Shown here piece after piece: positions 14,225-22,072 of a stretch of DNA of 55,117 bases; the stretch's first letter is position 1, and each line of letters starts with the position of its first letter. The notes below the pieces were generated by a model. That model was not told where the DNA came from and made no database searches. It was given only the letters and a program-made list of their open reading frames with translations. The DNA is from CAYGTK01 sp964352775 (GTDB taxonomy: Bacteria > Bacteroidota > Bacteroidia > Chitinophagales > CAIOSU01): assembly GCA_964352775.1 (NCBI GenBank), contig CAYGTK010000006.1:1-55117 (forward strand), given 5' to 3'. Made by a program: the position numbers and the translations under genes.

Positions 14225-15211
14225 GTGGGTTTTTGGATAGCCTTTATCCTAGCCTTTACTATTCTTTTGGGTAGTAAGTTCGGTTATTTGGAAAGCTTGA
14301 AGGATGTAAGCTTAGAGGCTTTGGTATATGCTGCTATGGTGTATACCAATCTATACCTATTGATACCAGCTACATTGGCTAAGCGTAAGTACCAATCCTA
14401 CTTTACCTTGTTGTTGCTATTAGTACTCTTCTTTATTCCTATTCATGCTGGGGTAGAGTATTTCAATTATTATAGCGACGTTGGTTTTAAGGAGTCAGGA
14501 GAATGGTTGCGCTTATTCGGCTTATCGTTCATTAATTTGTTGTTTATGCTGGGTATGACCACTGGCTTGCATTTAGGCACCGAATGGTATAAGCAGCAGC
14601 AGGAAAAGCAAGAGTTGGAGCAAGAGAATCTTCGATCGGAATTACAATTTCTTCGTTCGCAGATCAACCCGCATTTCTTATTTAACACGCTCAATAATCT
14701 CTATTCGCTCACGCTAAAAAAATCCGATCATGCGCCAGAAATGGTCTTGAAGATCTCGGAAATAATGCGCTATATGCTTTATGATAGTAATGAGCGTTTA
14801 GTTCCCCTTCAGAAAGAATTGACCTACATAGAGAATTACATAGCCCTACAAGAAATACGTCAAGGAGCTAATACCAAAATAGAGATGAACATTAATGGAC
14901 ATGCCAATGGCCATTTGATAGCGCCTCTATTATTCATTCCTTTTTTGGAGAACAGCTTTAAGCACGGGGTAGATAAAAGTGCAGATGAAAGCTGGGTGAA
15001 AATAGATTTGAACATTGAGGGCGATGAACTAGATCTGATTGTTGCCAATAACAAACCCCTAAAGAACGGACAGCCAAAGTCTACTTCAGGAGGAATTGGA
15101 CTGACCAACGTAAAGCGTCGATTGGAATTATTATACCCCGAACGCTACGACTTGTTCATCGATGAACAAGAGAACACATACACCACCTCGCTTAAATTAT
15201 TACTGAAATGA
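14225..15211 (+). CDS. LytS-family sensor histidine kinase (His_kinase/HATPase_c)
   Basis: The 328-residue call begins at a GTG. Four transmembrane helices lie at about 2-18, 34-50, 58-76 and 98-116, followed by a coiled coil (QQQEKQELEQENLRSE). The H-box is FLRSQINPHFLFNTLNNLYS with His150, and the ATPase part has FIPFLENSFKHGV (N-box) and STSGGIGLTNVKRRL (G-box). This is the membrane kinase type that partners LytTR regulators; its gene overlaps the regulator start by 4 bases. Oddly, coding-like sequence continues upstream in frame to about 14180 (VLKAALHNYRPLFHV) without an ATG, GTG or TTG, so initiation may use CTG (14186) or ATA (14174). The ligand is unknown; there is no extracellular domain. 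Confidence 0.9.
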   Translation: MGFWIAFILAFTILLGSKFGYLESLKDVSLEALVYAAMVYTNLYLLIPATLAKRKYQSYFTLLLLLVLFFIPIHAGVEYFNYYSDVGFKESGEWLRLFGLSFINLLFMLGMTTGLHLGTEWYKQQQEKQELEQENLRSELQFLRSQINPHFLFNTLNNLYSLTLKKSDHAPEMVLKISEIMRYMLYDSNERLVPLQKELTYIENYIALQEIRQGANTKIEMNINGHANGHLIAPLLFIPFLENSFKHGVDKSADESWVKIDLNIEGDELDLIVANNKPLKNGQPKSTSGGIGLTNVKRRLELLYPERYDLFIDEQENTYTTSLKLLLK

Positions 15212-15924
15212 GTACACATACCTGTATTATAGTAGATGATGAGCCATTGGCTCAAGATGTATTAACCAGCTTTGTTGAGAAAACACCTGGTCTTCAGCTT
15301 GTAGCTACTTGTAGCAATGCATTGGAGGCTATGCAAGCCTTGCAAGAACAGAAGGTAGACTTGATGTTCTTAGACATTCAAATGCCAGAAATAACGGGTT
15401 TAGAATTCTTACGATCATTATCACATCCGCCAGCAGTAGTCTTCACCACGGCCTATTCAGAACATGCTATAGAAGGATTTGAGCTAGATGCTGTAGACTA
15501 TCTTCTTAAGCCTATCGCTTTTGATAGGTATTTGAAAGCAGTGAACAAAGCCATGCATCAAATTGATCTAGAGCAAAGGGGAGATGCTGCAGGTAGTGAG
15601 ATGGAACACATTTTCGTTAAGGCCGATAAAAAGATCGTTAAGATCAGGTTGAAAGACATACTATACATCGAAGGCTTGAAAGATTATGTGATGATATACA
15701 CCAGCGAGGAACGTATCATTACCTTACAGACCATGAAGAATTTGGAAGAATTTCTACCATCGTCAGCATTTATCAGGGTGCATCGTTCTTTCATTGTAGC
15801 TATTGATAAGATAAAAGCCGTTTCGGGTAATTCCGTTGAAATAGCAGATAAATTTATCCCTATTGGCAAGCACTATAAAGATCCATTTATGGCGCTTATT
15901 GAAAAAGACAACCTTATAAAGTAG
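15208..15924 (+). CDS. LytTR-family response regulator
   Basis: The 238-residue protein has a receiver domain followed by a LytTR DNA-binding domain. The acidic pocket is Asp10/Asp11 (IVDDEP), the phospho-acceptor Asp56 (LMFLDIQMP), then VFTTAYSEHA and the conserved Lys in YLLKPIAFDRY. The LytTR domain starts near 140 (IFVKADKKIVKIRLKDIL) with YIEGLKDYVMIY and FIRVHRSFIVAIDKI. It is co-translated with the kinase (ATGA overlap). LytTR regulators in Bacteroidota usually bind direct repeats near their own or adjacent genes; the neighbouring TPR and surface-protein genes are candidate targets, though no repeat pair was identified. Confidence 0.96.
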   Translation: MSTHTCIIVDDEPLAQDVLTSFVEKTPGLQLVATCSNALEAMQALQEQKVDLMFLDIQMPEITGLEFLRSLSHPPAVVFTTAYSEHAIEGFELDAVDYLLKPIAFDRYLKAVNKAMHQIDLEQRGDAAGSEMEHIFVKADKKIVKIRLKDILYIEGLKDYVMIYTSEERIITLQTMKNLEEFLPSSAFIRVHRSFIVAIDKIKAVSGNSVEIADKFIPIGKHYKDPFMALIEKDNLIK

Positions 15925-15954
15925 TTAGCTATTTAGCTTCTGTTGGGTATTGGC

Positions 15955-15962
15955 TAATTTTG
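15955..15962 (+). promoter_or_regulatory. -7 promoter box TAATTTTG close to the start codon
   Basis: A perfect TAnnTTTG box, with only 8 bases between its G and the ATG at 15971. Transcription would start at or just before the start codon, so the TPR mRNA would be leaderless or nearly so. Confidence 0.5.
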
Positions 15963-15970
15963 CAAGGAAT

Positions 15971-17092
15971 ATGAAGAAGCGATCGCTATTATTGGTCTTG
16001 TTTTGTGTGGCCTTGTCCCAACTAGTATTGGCGCAGAATGATGACCCTAGCTATAAGCAAGGGATATTTTTATATCAACAAGGAGAGTTCAAAGAATCTA
16101 TAGCTCACTTTAGTAGTGTGCTGAAAACCTACCCTGAATTTGCTCCCGCCCACTTTTTTCGTGGATTCGCACAAATGAATTCTGGAGAGTACGCTATGGC
16201 AGAAGCTGACTTTAAGCTAGCCTTAAAACACGGCTATCCTAAAGCCGATGCTTATAGCGCTTTAGGGAACTTGTATAATCGGGTAGAGATGTATGAAAAG
16301 GCCATAACGAGCTTGAACAAGGCTATCTCTTTAAAACCCAATATGGCCGATGCCTTTAATAACTTAGGCGTAAGCTATCAAAAGCAGGGCGATTATCGCT
16401 TAGCTATGGAATACTTTAATAAAGCTATTGCCTTAGACAGTACGTTTGCTCAAGCATATTGTAATAGAGGTGCGGTAAGGTTTTACAATCAAAATGTAGC
16501 AGGCGCTCACAAAAACGACGTGCTATTGGCTATTAGCGACTTTGACAAGGCCTTACAGTTTCAGCCGAATTTGGCACTTGCCATGCGCAACCGTGCAGCA
16601 GCAAATAGAAAACTGGAGAAGTATGAAGAAGCCATTGCTGACATTAACTCCGCACTAAAGATACAGGCAGATGACCCGCGTTCGTTCATTGAGCGGGCAA
16701 GAGTAAAAACGGATATGGGGAATTACAATTCTGCTATAGATGATTACTTAAAAGCGCTACAGATATACCCATATAACGATAAGGCCTACATTGAAATGGC
16801 CGATGTAAAAACGAAGCTGAAGTACTATGATGACGCTATAAAAGATCACTTTAAGGCTATAGAATTAAGCTACCGTAATGAGGGACTCTCTTACTACAAT
16901 ATTGCTCGCAACTATGCTTTAATGGAAGATAAAGATGCTATGCTATTCTATTTGGGTAAGGCTAGAAAGAAAAAATTCTTTAACCGACGGGAGAATTTTC
17001 AGCACTTTATGGCCAGCGAAGAGTTCAAAGAGTATCGTGCTGATAAAGAATTTCAAAAACTAGCTAAGAAAATTCGAAAGTCAGTAAAATAG
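15971..17092 (+). CDS. exported TPR-repeat protein (paralogue of 11280-12398)
   Basis: The ATG at 15971 gives 373 residues and a signal peptide (MKKRSLLLVLFCVALSQLVLAQ). About nine tetratricopeptide repeats fill the mature protein, such as AITSLNKAISLKPNMADAF and EEAIADINSALKIQADDPRS. The insert NVAGAHKNDVLLAISDFDKA corresponds to NIADAHRNDLLAAKQDYLTA in the TPR protein at 11280, and both end in a segment with LxKARKxxFF/YFxxR. The two are therefore duplicates that have diverged, sitting on either side of the kinase/regulator pair. It is expected in the periplasm as a binding scaffold. A -7 box lies 8 bases before the ATG. Confidence 0.88.
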   Translation: MKKRSLLLVLFCVALSQLVLAQNDDPSYKQGIFLYQQGEFKESIAHFSSVLKTYPEFAPAHFFRGFAQMNSGEYAMAEADFKLALKHGYPKADAYSALGNLYNRVEMYEKAITSLNKAISLKPNMADAFNNLGVSYQKQGDYRLAMEYFNKAIALDSTFAQAYCNRGAVRFYNQNVAGAHKNDVLLAISDFDKALQFQPNLALAMRNRAAANRKLEKYEEAIADINSALKIQADDPRSFIERARVKTDMGNYNSAIDDYLKALQIYPYNDKAYIEMADVKTKLKYYDDAIKDHFKAIELSYRNEGLSYYNIARNYALMEDKDAMLFYLGKARKKKFFNRRENFQHFMASEEFKEYRADKEFQKLAKKIRKSVK

Positions 17093-17182
17093 CTACCGAT
17101 AGAAAATCTTGCTAATTTGTTTTCCCTTTTGTAGCTTTAGAATCCCATTGATATCAATACCATCTATCTGCCTATGGATAGA

Positions 17183-17195
17183 GCTATCAGATAGC
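17183..17195. repeat. short perfect dyad upstream of collagen-like gene
   Basis: GCTATC-A-GATAGC, 38 bases before the ATG at 17234, with a further overlapping copy of GATAG just upstream. It could be an operator or part of a leader hairpin; nothing further supports a role. Confidence 0.3.
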
Positions 17196-17233
17196 GAATA
17201 AACGCTATTGGAATTTTAGACTTATCGGCCACC

Positions 17234-18301
17234 ATGAAAAACCACCCGCTATTAGCATTGCTAATGCTATTTACTTTAGTAGTGCCTTCACTACAAGCTC
17301 AAGATAATGTTGGAATCGGCACTTTAACACCCGACCCCTCAGCTGTTCTTGAATTAGAAAGCACAGATAAGGGTATACTAATACCTAGAGTAACAACCTC
17401 ACAAAGACAAGCCATACCTACACCCGCAGAGGGTTTAATGGTTTACGATACTGACTTTCAACAGTTCTGGTATTTTGATGGCACACAATGGGTGCAGGCA
17501 ATTGGCCCACAAGGCCCTGCTGGGCCAGCAGGAGCTAATGGAGTAGCAGGTGCAACTGGTGCCCAAGGCATTACTGGCCCACAAGGTTTGATTGGCCCAA
17601 CAGGTGCTCAAGGTATTGCTGGCCCTGCGGGCGTACAAGGGCTTATTGGTCCTACAGGTGTGCAGGGTGCTGCTGGCCCAGCAGGAGCTAATGGAGCAGC
17701 GGGAGCACCTGGTGTTCAAGGCCCAGTAGGTCCGCAAGGCCCAGCTGGTTCTAACGGGGCGCAAGGTTCACAAGGTCCAGCTGGACCACAGGGAGCGCAA
17801 GGTCCACAAGGTCCAGCGGGTTTCGCCAATTCCAATTCATTCGTTTATACTACTACTGCACCTTTAACACAAGCGTACCCTTCAGGCAGTACTATTAGTT
17901 ATCTATCCCTTCCAAATCTATCACACAATTTTACCGTGCCTTCTGGGGCTAACTATAAAGTATTCGTAACTGCAATGGGGTCGGCCAGTAAAACTAATTC
18001 TGATGGCTCTCGCTCATTTATTCAATATGAGATATTTCTAGATGGTGTGGGTACTGGTGCTTATCAGCGGGTTTCTATGGACGATGAAGAGAACAGTCAG
18101 TTTGCCGAAGTGCCGTGGAGTATCAGTTACATCGTAAGTGTTCCGCCAGGTAACCATACCATTCAGATAAGAGGTGCACATGCAGGAGGTGATTGTAGCA
18201 GCGGAGGAATATTTGGTGGTAGCGATTGCCCAGGAGTTGTGCTGTGTTGGACGAATGGTTTCGTTGGTCAAGCCAACATGAATGTATTTGTTCTAGAATG
18301 A
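17234..18301 (+). CDS. collagen-like (Gly-X-Y) exported surface protein
   Basis: The 355-residue protein has four parts: a signal peptide (cleavage near QAQ, residue 23); an N-terminal module (24-90) with NVGIGTLTP, LELESTDKGILIPRV, GLMVYDT and FWYFDGTQW; an uninterrupted Gly-X-Y tract (91-198, about 36 triplets); and a C-terminal beta domain (about 205-355) with four cysteines, perhaps a C1q/TNF-like trimerisation head. It would form a trimeric rod outside the cell. The Gly-X-Y tract contains no charged residue. There is no T9SS sorting domain. The stop overlaps the start of a small secreted protein gene (ATGA). A homologue follows at 18666. The exact role, perhaps adhesion or spacing, is inference. 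Confidence 0.85.
   Translation: MKNHPLLALLMLFTLVVPSLQAQDNVGIGTLTPDPSAVLELESTDKGILIPRVTTSQRQAIPTPAEGLMVYDTDFQQFWYFDGTQWVQAIGPQGPAGPAGANGVAGATGAQGITGPQGLIGPTGAQGIAGPAGVQGLIGPTGVQGAAGPAGANGAAGAPGVQGPVGPQGPAGSNGAQGSQGPAGPQGAQGPQGPAGFANSNSFVYTTTAPLTQAYPSGSTISYLSLPNLSHNFTVPSGANYKVFVTAMGSASKTNSDGSRSFIQYEIFLDGVGTGAYQRVSMDDEENSQFAEVPWSISYIVSVPPGNHTIQIRGAHAGGDCSSGGIFGGSDCPGVVLCWTNGFVGQANMNVFVLE
17504..17818 (+). repeat. DNA repeat encoding the Gly-X-Y tract
   Basis: About 35 tandem 9-base units (GGN NNN NNN), with higher-order similarity at 27 and 54 bases (for example GLIGPTGAQGIAGPAG and GLIGPTGVQGAAGPAG). The repeats could recombine and vary the length of the collagen-like rod. Confidence 0.85.
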
Positions 18302-18600
18302 GAGGGTTTACTATCATAGCAGGGCTGATACTTTCGCTATTGGCTACCAGTTCTTTGCAGGCCCAGAATTCGGGTGGAGATGATACTAAAAAAGTAGTAA
18401 GTCATCTTCGAGTAGAGAAAGGAACTACAGCTGCACCAGTTGCTAATGAGCCACAACTTCAAAAACAACCGCTGGATCGCTTGCAAGTAGTTCCTGATGA
18501 TGGGATTCCTGATAAGGAAAAACAAGAACGCATTACTAACCCTAAGCTTTTAGGAGAAACTCAACAACACCTGCGGGTGGTGAAGCCCAACGACAAATAA
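18298..18600 (+). CDS. small secreted protein coupled to collagen-like gene
   Basis: The ATG at 18298 overlaps the collagen-like gene stop (ATGA). The product is 100 residues with a signal peptide (MRGFTIIAGLILSLLATSSLQAQ) and a hydrophilic, low-complexity mature part without cysteines (VVSHLRVEKGTTAAP, then RLQVVPDDGIPDKEKQE and HLRVVKPND). The motif (H/R)LRV or RLQV recurs three times. It is probably periplasmic or surface-exposed and largely disordered. The same arrangement, collagen-like gene then a small exported protein overlapping its stop, is repeated at 18666-19795. A role as chaperone or partner of the collagen-like rod is possible but unproven. Family not recognised. Confidence 0.7.
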   Translation: MRGFTIIAGLILSLLATSSLQAQNSGGDDTKKVVSHLRVEKGTTAAPVANEPQLQKQPLDRLQVVPDDGIPDKEKQERITNPKLLGETQQHLRVVKPNDK

Positions 18601-18611
18601 TTGCATTAAAG

Positions 18612-18629
18612 TCTTTGTTCATATACCTT
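18612..18629 (+). promoter_or_regulatory. 18-base element shared with 27705-27722
   Basis: TCTTTGTTCATATACCTT lies 36 bases before the ATG at 18666 and matches an element upstream of the FKBP gene (27705-27722) at 16 of 18 positions. It may be a promoter or a regulator site. Confidence 0.3.
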
Positions 18630-18665
18630 GAGAATGGAACAACCAGCTGAATTCAGCTTTATTTT

Positions 18666-19442
18666 ATGAGATCTAACGTACTTAAATTTATTGGTGTTGC
18701 TTTATTGGTTGCTATAATTGCAACTTCTGGTTATGCGCAAAGTAATGTTGGTATAGGTACATTATCACCTGACCCATCTTCTATTCTAGAATTAGAAAGC
18801 ACAGACAAAGGGGTACTTATTCCAAGGGTTGACTCTACTCAAAGGAATGGCATAATTACACCCGCCACAGGTCTTTTAGTATACGATACAGACTATTCTG
18901 AATTCTGGTATTTCGACGGAACTAAGTGGACACCCATAACCAGTGCAGCAGGCTCAGGACCTATCGGCCCAACGGGCTCACAAGGTCCAATTGGCCCGAC
19001 AGGAACACAAGGAATTGCCGGTCCAACAGGTTCACAAGGTCCAGTTGGTCCTACGGGTGCACAGGGAGCTACTGGCCCGACAGGGGCTGATGGTGTTGGA
19101 GAGTTGACTTACGATCAATCTACCTTTTTTGTAAACGATCCTGATCTAGCAACCCTTTCTTCTCAAACCATTACTACTGATGCTGGTGCCAAAGTGTTAA
19201 TATTTGGACAGCTGAATGCTTTGGTAGATGCAAATTCCTTTATCGGTATTCGTGTTTATCGCGATGGAGTGAAACTACAAGAGGTATCACAGTCAGTTGG
19301 TGCCAATGCTGATAATCAGATAATGTTGAATTGGGTAGATGAGCCTACCGCTGGCTCGCATACTTACGACTTGACCATCTATTGGGGTACGGGCAATGTT
19401 TTTTTCTATGGTTATTCATTAGATCTATTAGAAGCACGCTAA
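18666..19442 (+). CDS. collagen-like exported surface protein (second copy)
   Basis: The 258-residue protein has the same architecture as 17234-18301: signal peptide (cleavage near YAQ), N-terminal module with SNVGIGTLSPDPSSILEL, GVLIPRV, GLLVYDT and FWYFDGTKW, a Gly-X-Y tract at residues 98-142, then a beta-rich C-terminal domain (about 150-258) with IGIRVYRDGVKLQEVSQ and WVDEPTAGSHTYDLTIYW. The tract is five 9-residue units of the type GPIGPTGSQ and is nearly free of charge (one Asp at its end). The C-terminal head is shorter than in the first copy and has no cysteines, so the two are diverged duplicates. The next gene starts on the last base of its stop codon (TAATG). Confidence 0.85.
   Translation: MRSNVLKFIGVALLVAIIATSGYAQSNVGIGTLSPDPSSILELESTDKGVLIPRVDSTQRNGIITPATGLLVYDTDYSEFWYFDGTKWTPITSAAGSGPIGPTGSQGPIGPTGTQGIAGPTGSQGPVGPTGAQGATGPTGADGVGELTYDQSTFFVNDPDLATLSSQTITTDAGAKVLIFGQLNALVDANSFIGIRVYRDGVKLQEVSQSVGANADNQIMLNWVDEPTAGSHTYDLTIYWGTGNVFFYGYSLDLLEAR
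18957..19091 (+). repeat. five tandem 27-base repeats in the collagen-like gene
   Basis: Five units of 27 bases encode GPIGPTGSQ, GPIGPTGTQ, GIAGPTGSQ, GPVGPTGAQ and GATGPTGAD. Exact multiples of the unit make in-frame length change by slippage easy. Confidence 0.85.
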
Positions 19443-19795
19443 TGAAGGGGTTCATCATCATATCATTATTGTTTTGCTCAATGAGTCTATTTGCACAAAA
19501 CGACCCTGTGACTAGCCGAAAAGCAAGTTCAACCAGTACAGTTAAGAAGGGACAACTATACCCAGCAAAGCAATTCGCAGAGCTGAATTCGCAAATGGAC
19601 GAAATGCCTAATACCCGTCTTTCGGCAAAGGATAATAGTTCGGATAAAAAACTATTTCACGTTACTAAAGAACAAGCGATGGCGCTTATGAGGGCAAATG
19701 GAAAAGATAATTATGCTACCACTAGACAACGGATAATCACGGAAGGTGAGCAAATAGAAACGACGAATAGAAAGCTTCAGAAAATAGATAATTAG
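19442..19795 (+). CDS. small secreted protein coupled to second collagen-like gene
   Basis: Its ATG shares one base with the upstream stop (TAATG), so translation is coupled. The product is 117 residues with a signal peptide (MKGFIIISLLFCSMSLFAQ) and a hydrophilic, mostly helical mature region: SRKASSTSTVKKGQLYPAK, FHVTKEQAMALMRANGKDNY, RIITEGEQIETTNRKLQKI. It has no cysteines and no sorting domain. It resembles the protein at 18298-18600 in size, export and genetic position, but I see little sequence identity. Together they suggest a two-gene module of collagen-like protein plus small exported partner. Family not recognised. Confidence 0.7.
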   Translation: MKGFIIISLLFCSMSLFAQNDPVTSRKASSTSTVKKGQLYPAKQFAELNSQMDEMPNTRLSAKDNSSDKKLFHVTKEQAMALMRANGKDNYATTRQRIITEGEQIETTNRKLQKIDN

Positions 19796-19860
19796 CCTGT
19801 TTCAGGTATAAGTAAAATGCGCATTTTGTTTAATTTTAAGACATCCCAAATCTCATTACC

Positions 19861-22062
19861 ATGAACAGCAGTTCACGCACATCATATTGCCCTACTTTAT
19901 CGCTAGCATTGTTGTTCGCCTGCTTGATAGTCATCCCATCTATTGGGAATGCTCAATTGGTCAATAATAATGGTGCCCTTATTTCCATTACCGACGGTGC
20001 TACGATGATAGTAAAGAACGGCTCGGTATTGAACGGAGTTAATAATAGTGGCTACATCAGCAATGCTGGAGAACTGATAGTGGAAGAAGACATGATCAAT
20101 AACGACACCTCCACCAGTGGCATGGATAAAGGAGTTTATCGTGTTCAGCGCGATTGGATCAACAACGGAGTTTTCATTGCTGACTCTGGTTTAGTGGAAT
20201 TATACGGTGCTGATCAATTTATTACTGGTGATTCAGTTACTGAGTACCACGTATTGGAATTGACAGGCACAGGAATTAAGACTCAAACCCTTGATGCGAT
20301 AACCAATAACGAGTTGCGACTGAACGACCGTGAGCTAGCAACAGACGACAACAAACACTTTATGACCAACACGGCAACTGCTGCCATTACTAGAACAACT
20401 GGTTTTGTAAGTAGTGAAGATGTTGGTCGCTTGGTACGTTTAATGGAAGATAATAGCGATTACTTATTTCCCGTAGGTTCTTCAAACGGCACATTGCGTT
20501 ATCGCCCAATTGAGATACGTCCTACTACGGTAGCTCCACATACAATGGAAGTTCGCATGGCTAATACTGATGCTACTACCGAAGGATTTAACCGCTTAAT
20601 AACTGGGCCCGACATCTGTCAAGTAAATGAATTCTACTATCACCAGATAGATAGAACGAATGGTGTTGACCCTGGACGAATTAACTTCTTTTTCGACCCA
20701 ACTTTAGACGGTCAATTCGTTAGTGTTGCTCACTGGCAGAATCAGCCGCGTTGGGAAGATGTAGGTCCTCCACAGCAAGGTACGAATGGAGCGTTCACTA
20801 CTTTCGCCATTAATGGCTGGAGCTTTGATCCGCTGGAAGCATACGGCTTAGCGCTTACAAATCCTGATGTAGTAGGTGTAGTAACTGACGGTTTATGTTT
20901 TGGTGATAGTACCGGCTCAGTAGATATTACTGTTACAGGTGGTTCACCAGCGTTTACTTATACTTGGAGCAACGGCACTACCTTAGAAGATCTAATAAAT
21001 GCACCAGCAGGAACATATACCCTTGATGTAAATGATATTAACAGTTGTGGTAGAAGCGATCTTAGTTTTACGATAACTGAACCAACTGAAGTGGAAGTCC
21101 TTTCTGACCCTACTAGCCCACCTTGTCATCCAAATAATGGCGGCGGTTTAGGGTCTATTGATGTTACTGTTTCAGGAGGAACACCAGGATATGTTTTTAC
21201 TTGGAGCGACAACTCCACCAATGAAGACCTGATAGATGTGCTTTCGGGTACTTATACCTTAACCATAACTGATAATAATGGCTGCGCAAGCACCATTACT
21301 GAAGATATTGAAGTGCCTGATGAGCTTATTGCCAGTTTAGATTACTCGGATATAAGTTGTTTTGGCGCAGGCGATGGTGGTATTGCCACTACAGTTTCAG
21401 GAGGAACGCCAGTATATACTTATTTATGGTCTAGCGGAGATTTTACCCAGGATCTTATAGATCTTGGTCCAGGCGACTATAACTTACAATTGATAGATGG
21501 AAATGGATGTGTGCTGAAAACTTCTGACCTAGAGATAACCATAATCGAGCCTGACCCATTAGACCTTACCGTATTTGAAGATCAAACCATCTACATTGGT
21601 CAAACTGCCGATCTAGAGGCCTCTAGCATTGGTGGTACAGGAGCTTATACCTATGTATGGGATGATGCTACCACCTTGAGCGATAGTGTTGGTTCATTTG
21701 TTTCGGCTATGCCAGAAGAAACGACCACTTATACCGCAACGGTATTTGATGACAATGGTTGTACTGATGACACATTAGTTACCATAATTGTAAACACCAA
21801 TGCCTTCCAATTCCCTAATGCATTTACCCCAAATGGTAGCGAGGATAATGTTTATGAGCCAATATTGGAGATAAACCACACCTTGAGGATGATGAAGGTC
21901 TTCAACCGCTGGGGGCAATTAGTCTATGAAGGTAATACAGGCTGGGATGGTACCATGGATGGAACCCTACAGCCTACCGATACTTACATTATACAAGCGC
22001 AAGTGTTAGATCCTTTTGGGAAGACCATTGACGTGCAGCAAGAAGTGATCTTGCTAAGATAA
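19861..22062 (+). CDS. T9SS-secreted adhesin with SprB repeats and type B sorting domain
   Basis: The 733-residue protein has a long signal peptide (cleavage near NAQ, residue 32) and an N-terminal region with repeated beta-strand motifs (NNNGALISITDGATMIVKNG, GYISNAGELIVEEDM). Three SprB-type repeats follow between about 345 and 565 (CFGDSTGSVDITVTGGSPAF, then TYTWSNGTTLEDLINAPAGT), and a further Ig-like domain. The C-terminal type B (gliding-motility-associated) sorting domain is FPNAFTPNGSEDNVYEP, VFNRWGQLVYEG, WDGTMDGTLQPTDTY and ending EVILLR. The protein is exported by type IX secretion to the cell surface, probably as an adhesin. It precedes a PorP/SprF gene and an OmpA-type gene, the usual arrangement for such adhesins. 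Confidence 0.93.
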   Translation: MNSSSRTSYCPTLSLALLFACLIVIPSIGNAQLVNNNGALISITDGATMIVKNGSVLNGVNNSGYISNAGELIVEEDMINNDTSTSGMDKGVYRVQRDWINNGVFIADSGLVELYGADQFITGDSVTEYHVLELTGTGIKTQTLDAITNNELRLNDRELATDDNKHFMTNTATAAITRTTGFVSSEDVGRLVRLMEDNSDYLFPVGSSNGTLRYRPIEIRPTTVAPHTMEVRMANTDATTEGFNRLITGPDICQVNEFYYHQIDRTNGVDPGRINFFFDPTLDGQFVSVAHWQNQPRWEDVGPPQQGTNGAFTTFAINGWSFDPLEAYGLALTNPDVVGVVTDGLCFGDSTGSVDITVTGGSPAFTYTWSNGTTLEDLINAPAGTYTLDVNDINSCGRSDLSFTITEPTEVEVLSDPTSPPCHPNNGGGLGSIDVTVSGGTPGYVFTWSDNSTNEDLIDVLSGTYTLTITDNNGCASTITEDIEVPDELIASLDYSDISCFGAGDGGIATTVSGGTPVYTYLWSSGDFTQDLIDLGPGDYNLQLIDGNGCVLKTSDLEITIIEPDPLDLTVFEDQTIYIGQTADLEASSIGGTGAYTYVWDDATTLSDSVGSFVSAMPEETTTYTATVFDDNGCTDDTLVTIIVNTNAFQFPNAFTPNGSEDNVYEPILEINHTLRMMKVFNRWGQLVYEGNTGWDGTMDGTLQPTDTYIIQAQVLDPFGKTIDVQQEVILLR

Positions 22063-22072
22063 ACCGACCACC

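Noticed and set aside
17435..17764. Antisense frame across the Gly-X-Y repeats
   Set aside because: An open frame is expected opposite repetitive GGN codons; its Ser/Thr/Trp/Ala-rich sequence is a translation of the repeat.
17504..19091. Tandem repeats considered as a CRISPR-like array
   Set aside because: The units are 9 or 27 bases, in frame, without unique spacers, and encode collagen-like triplets.
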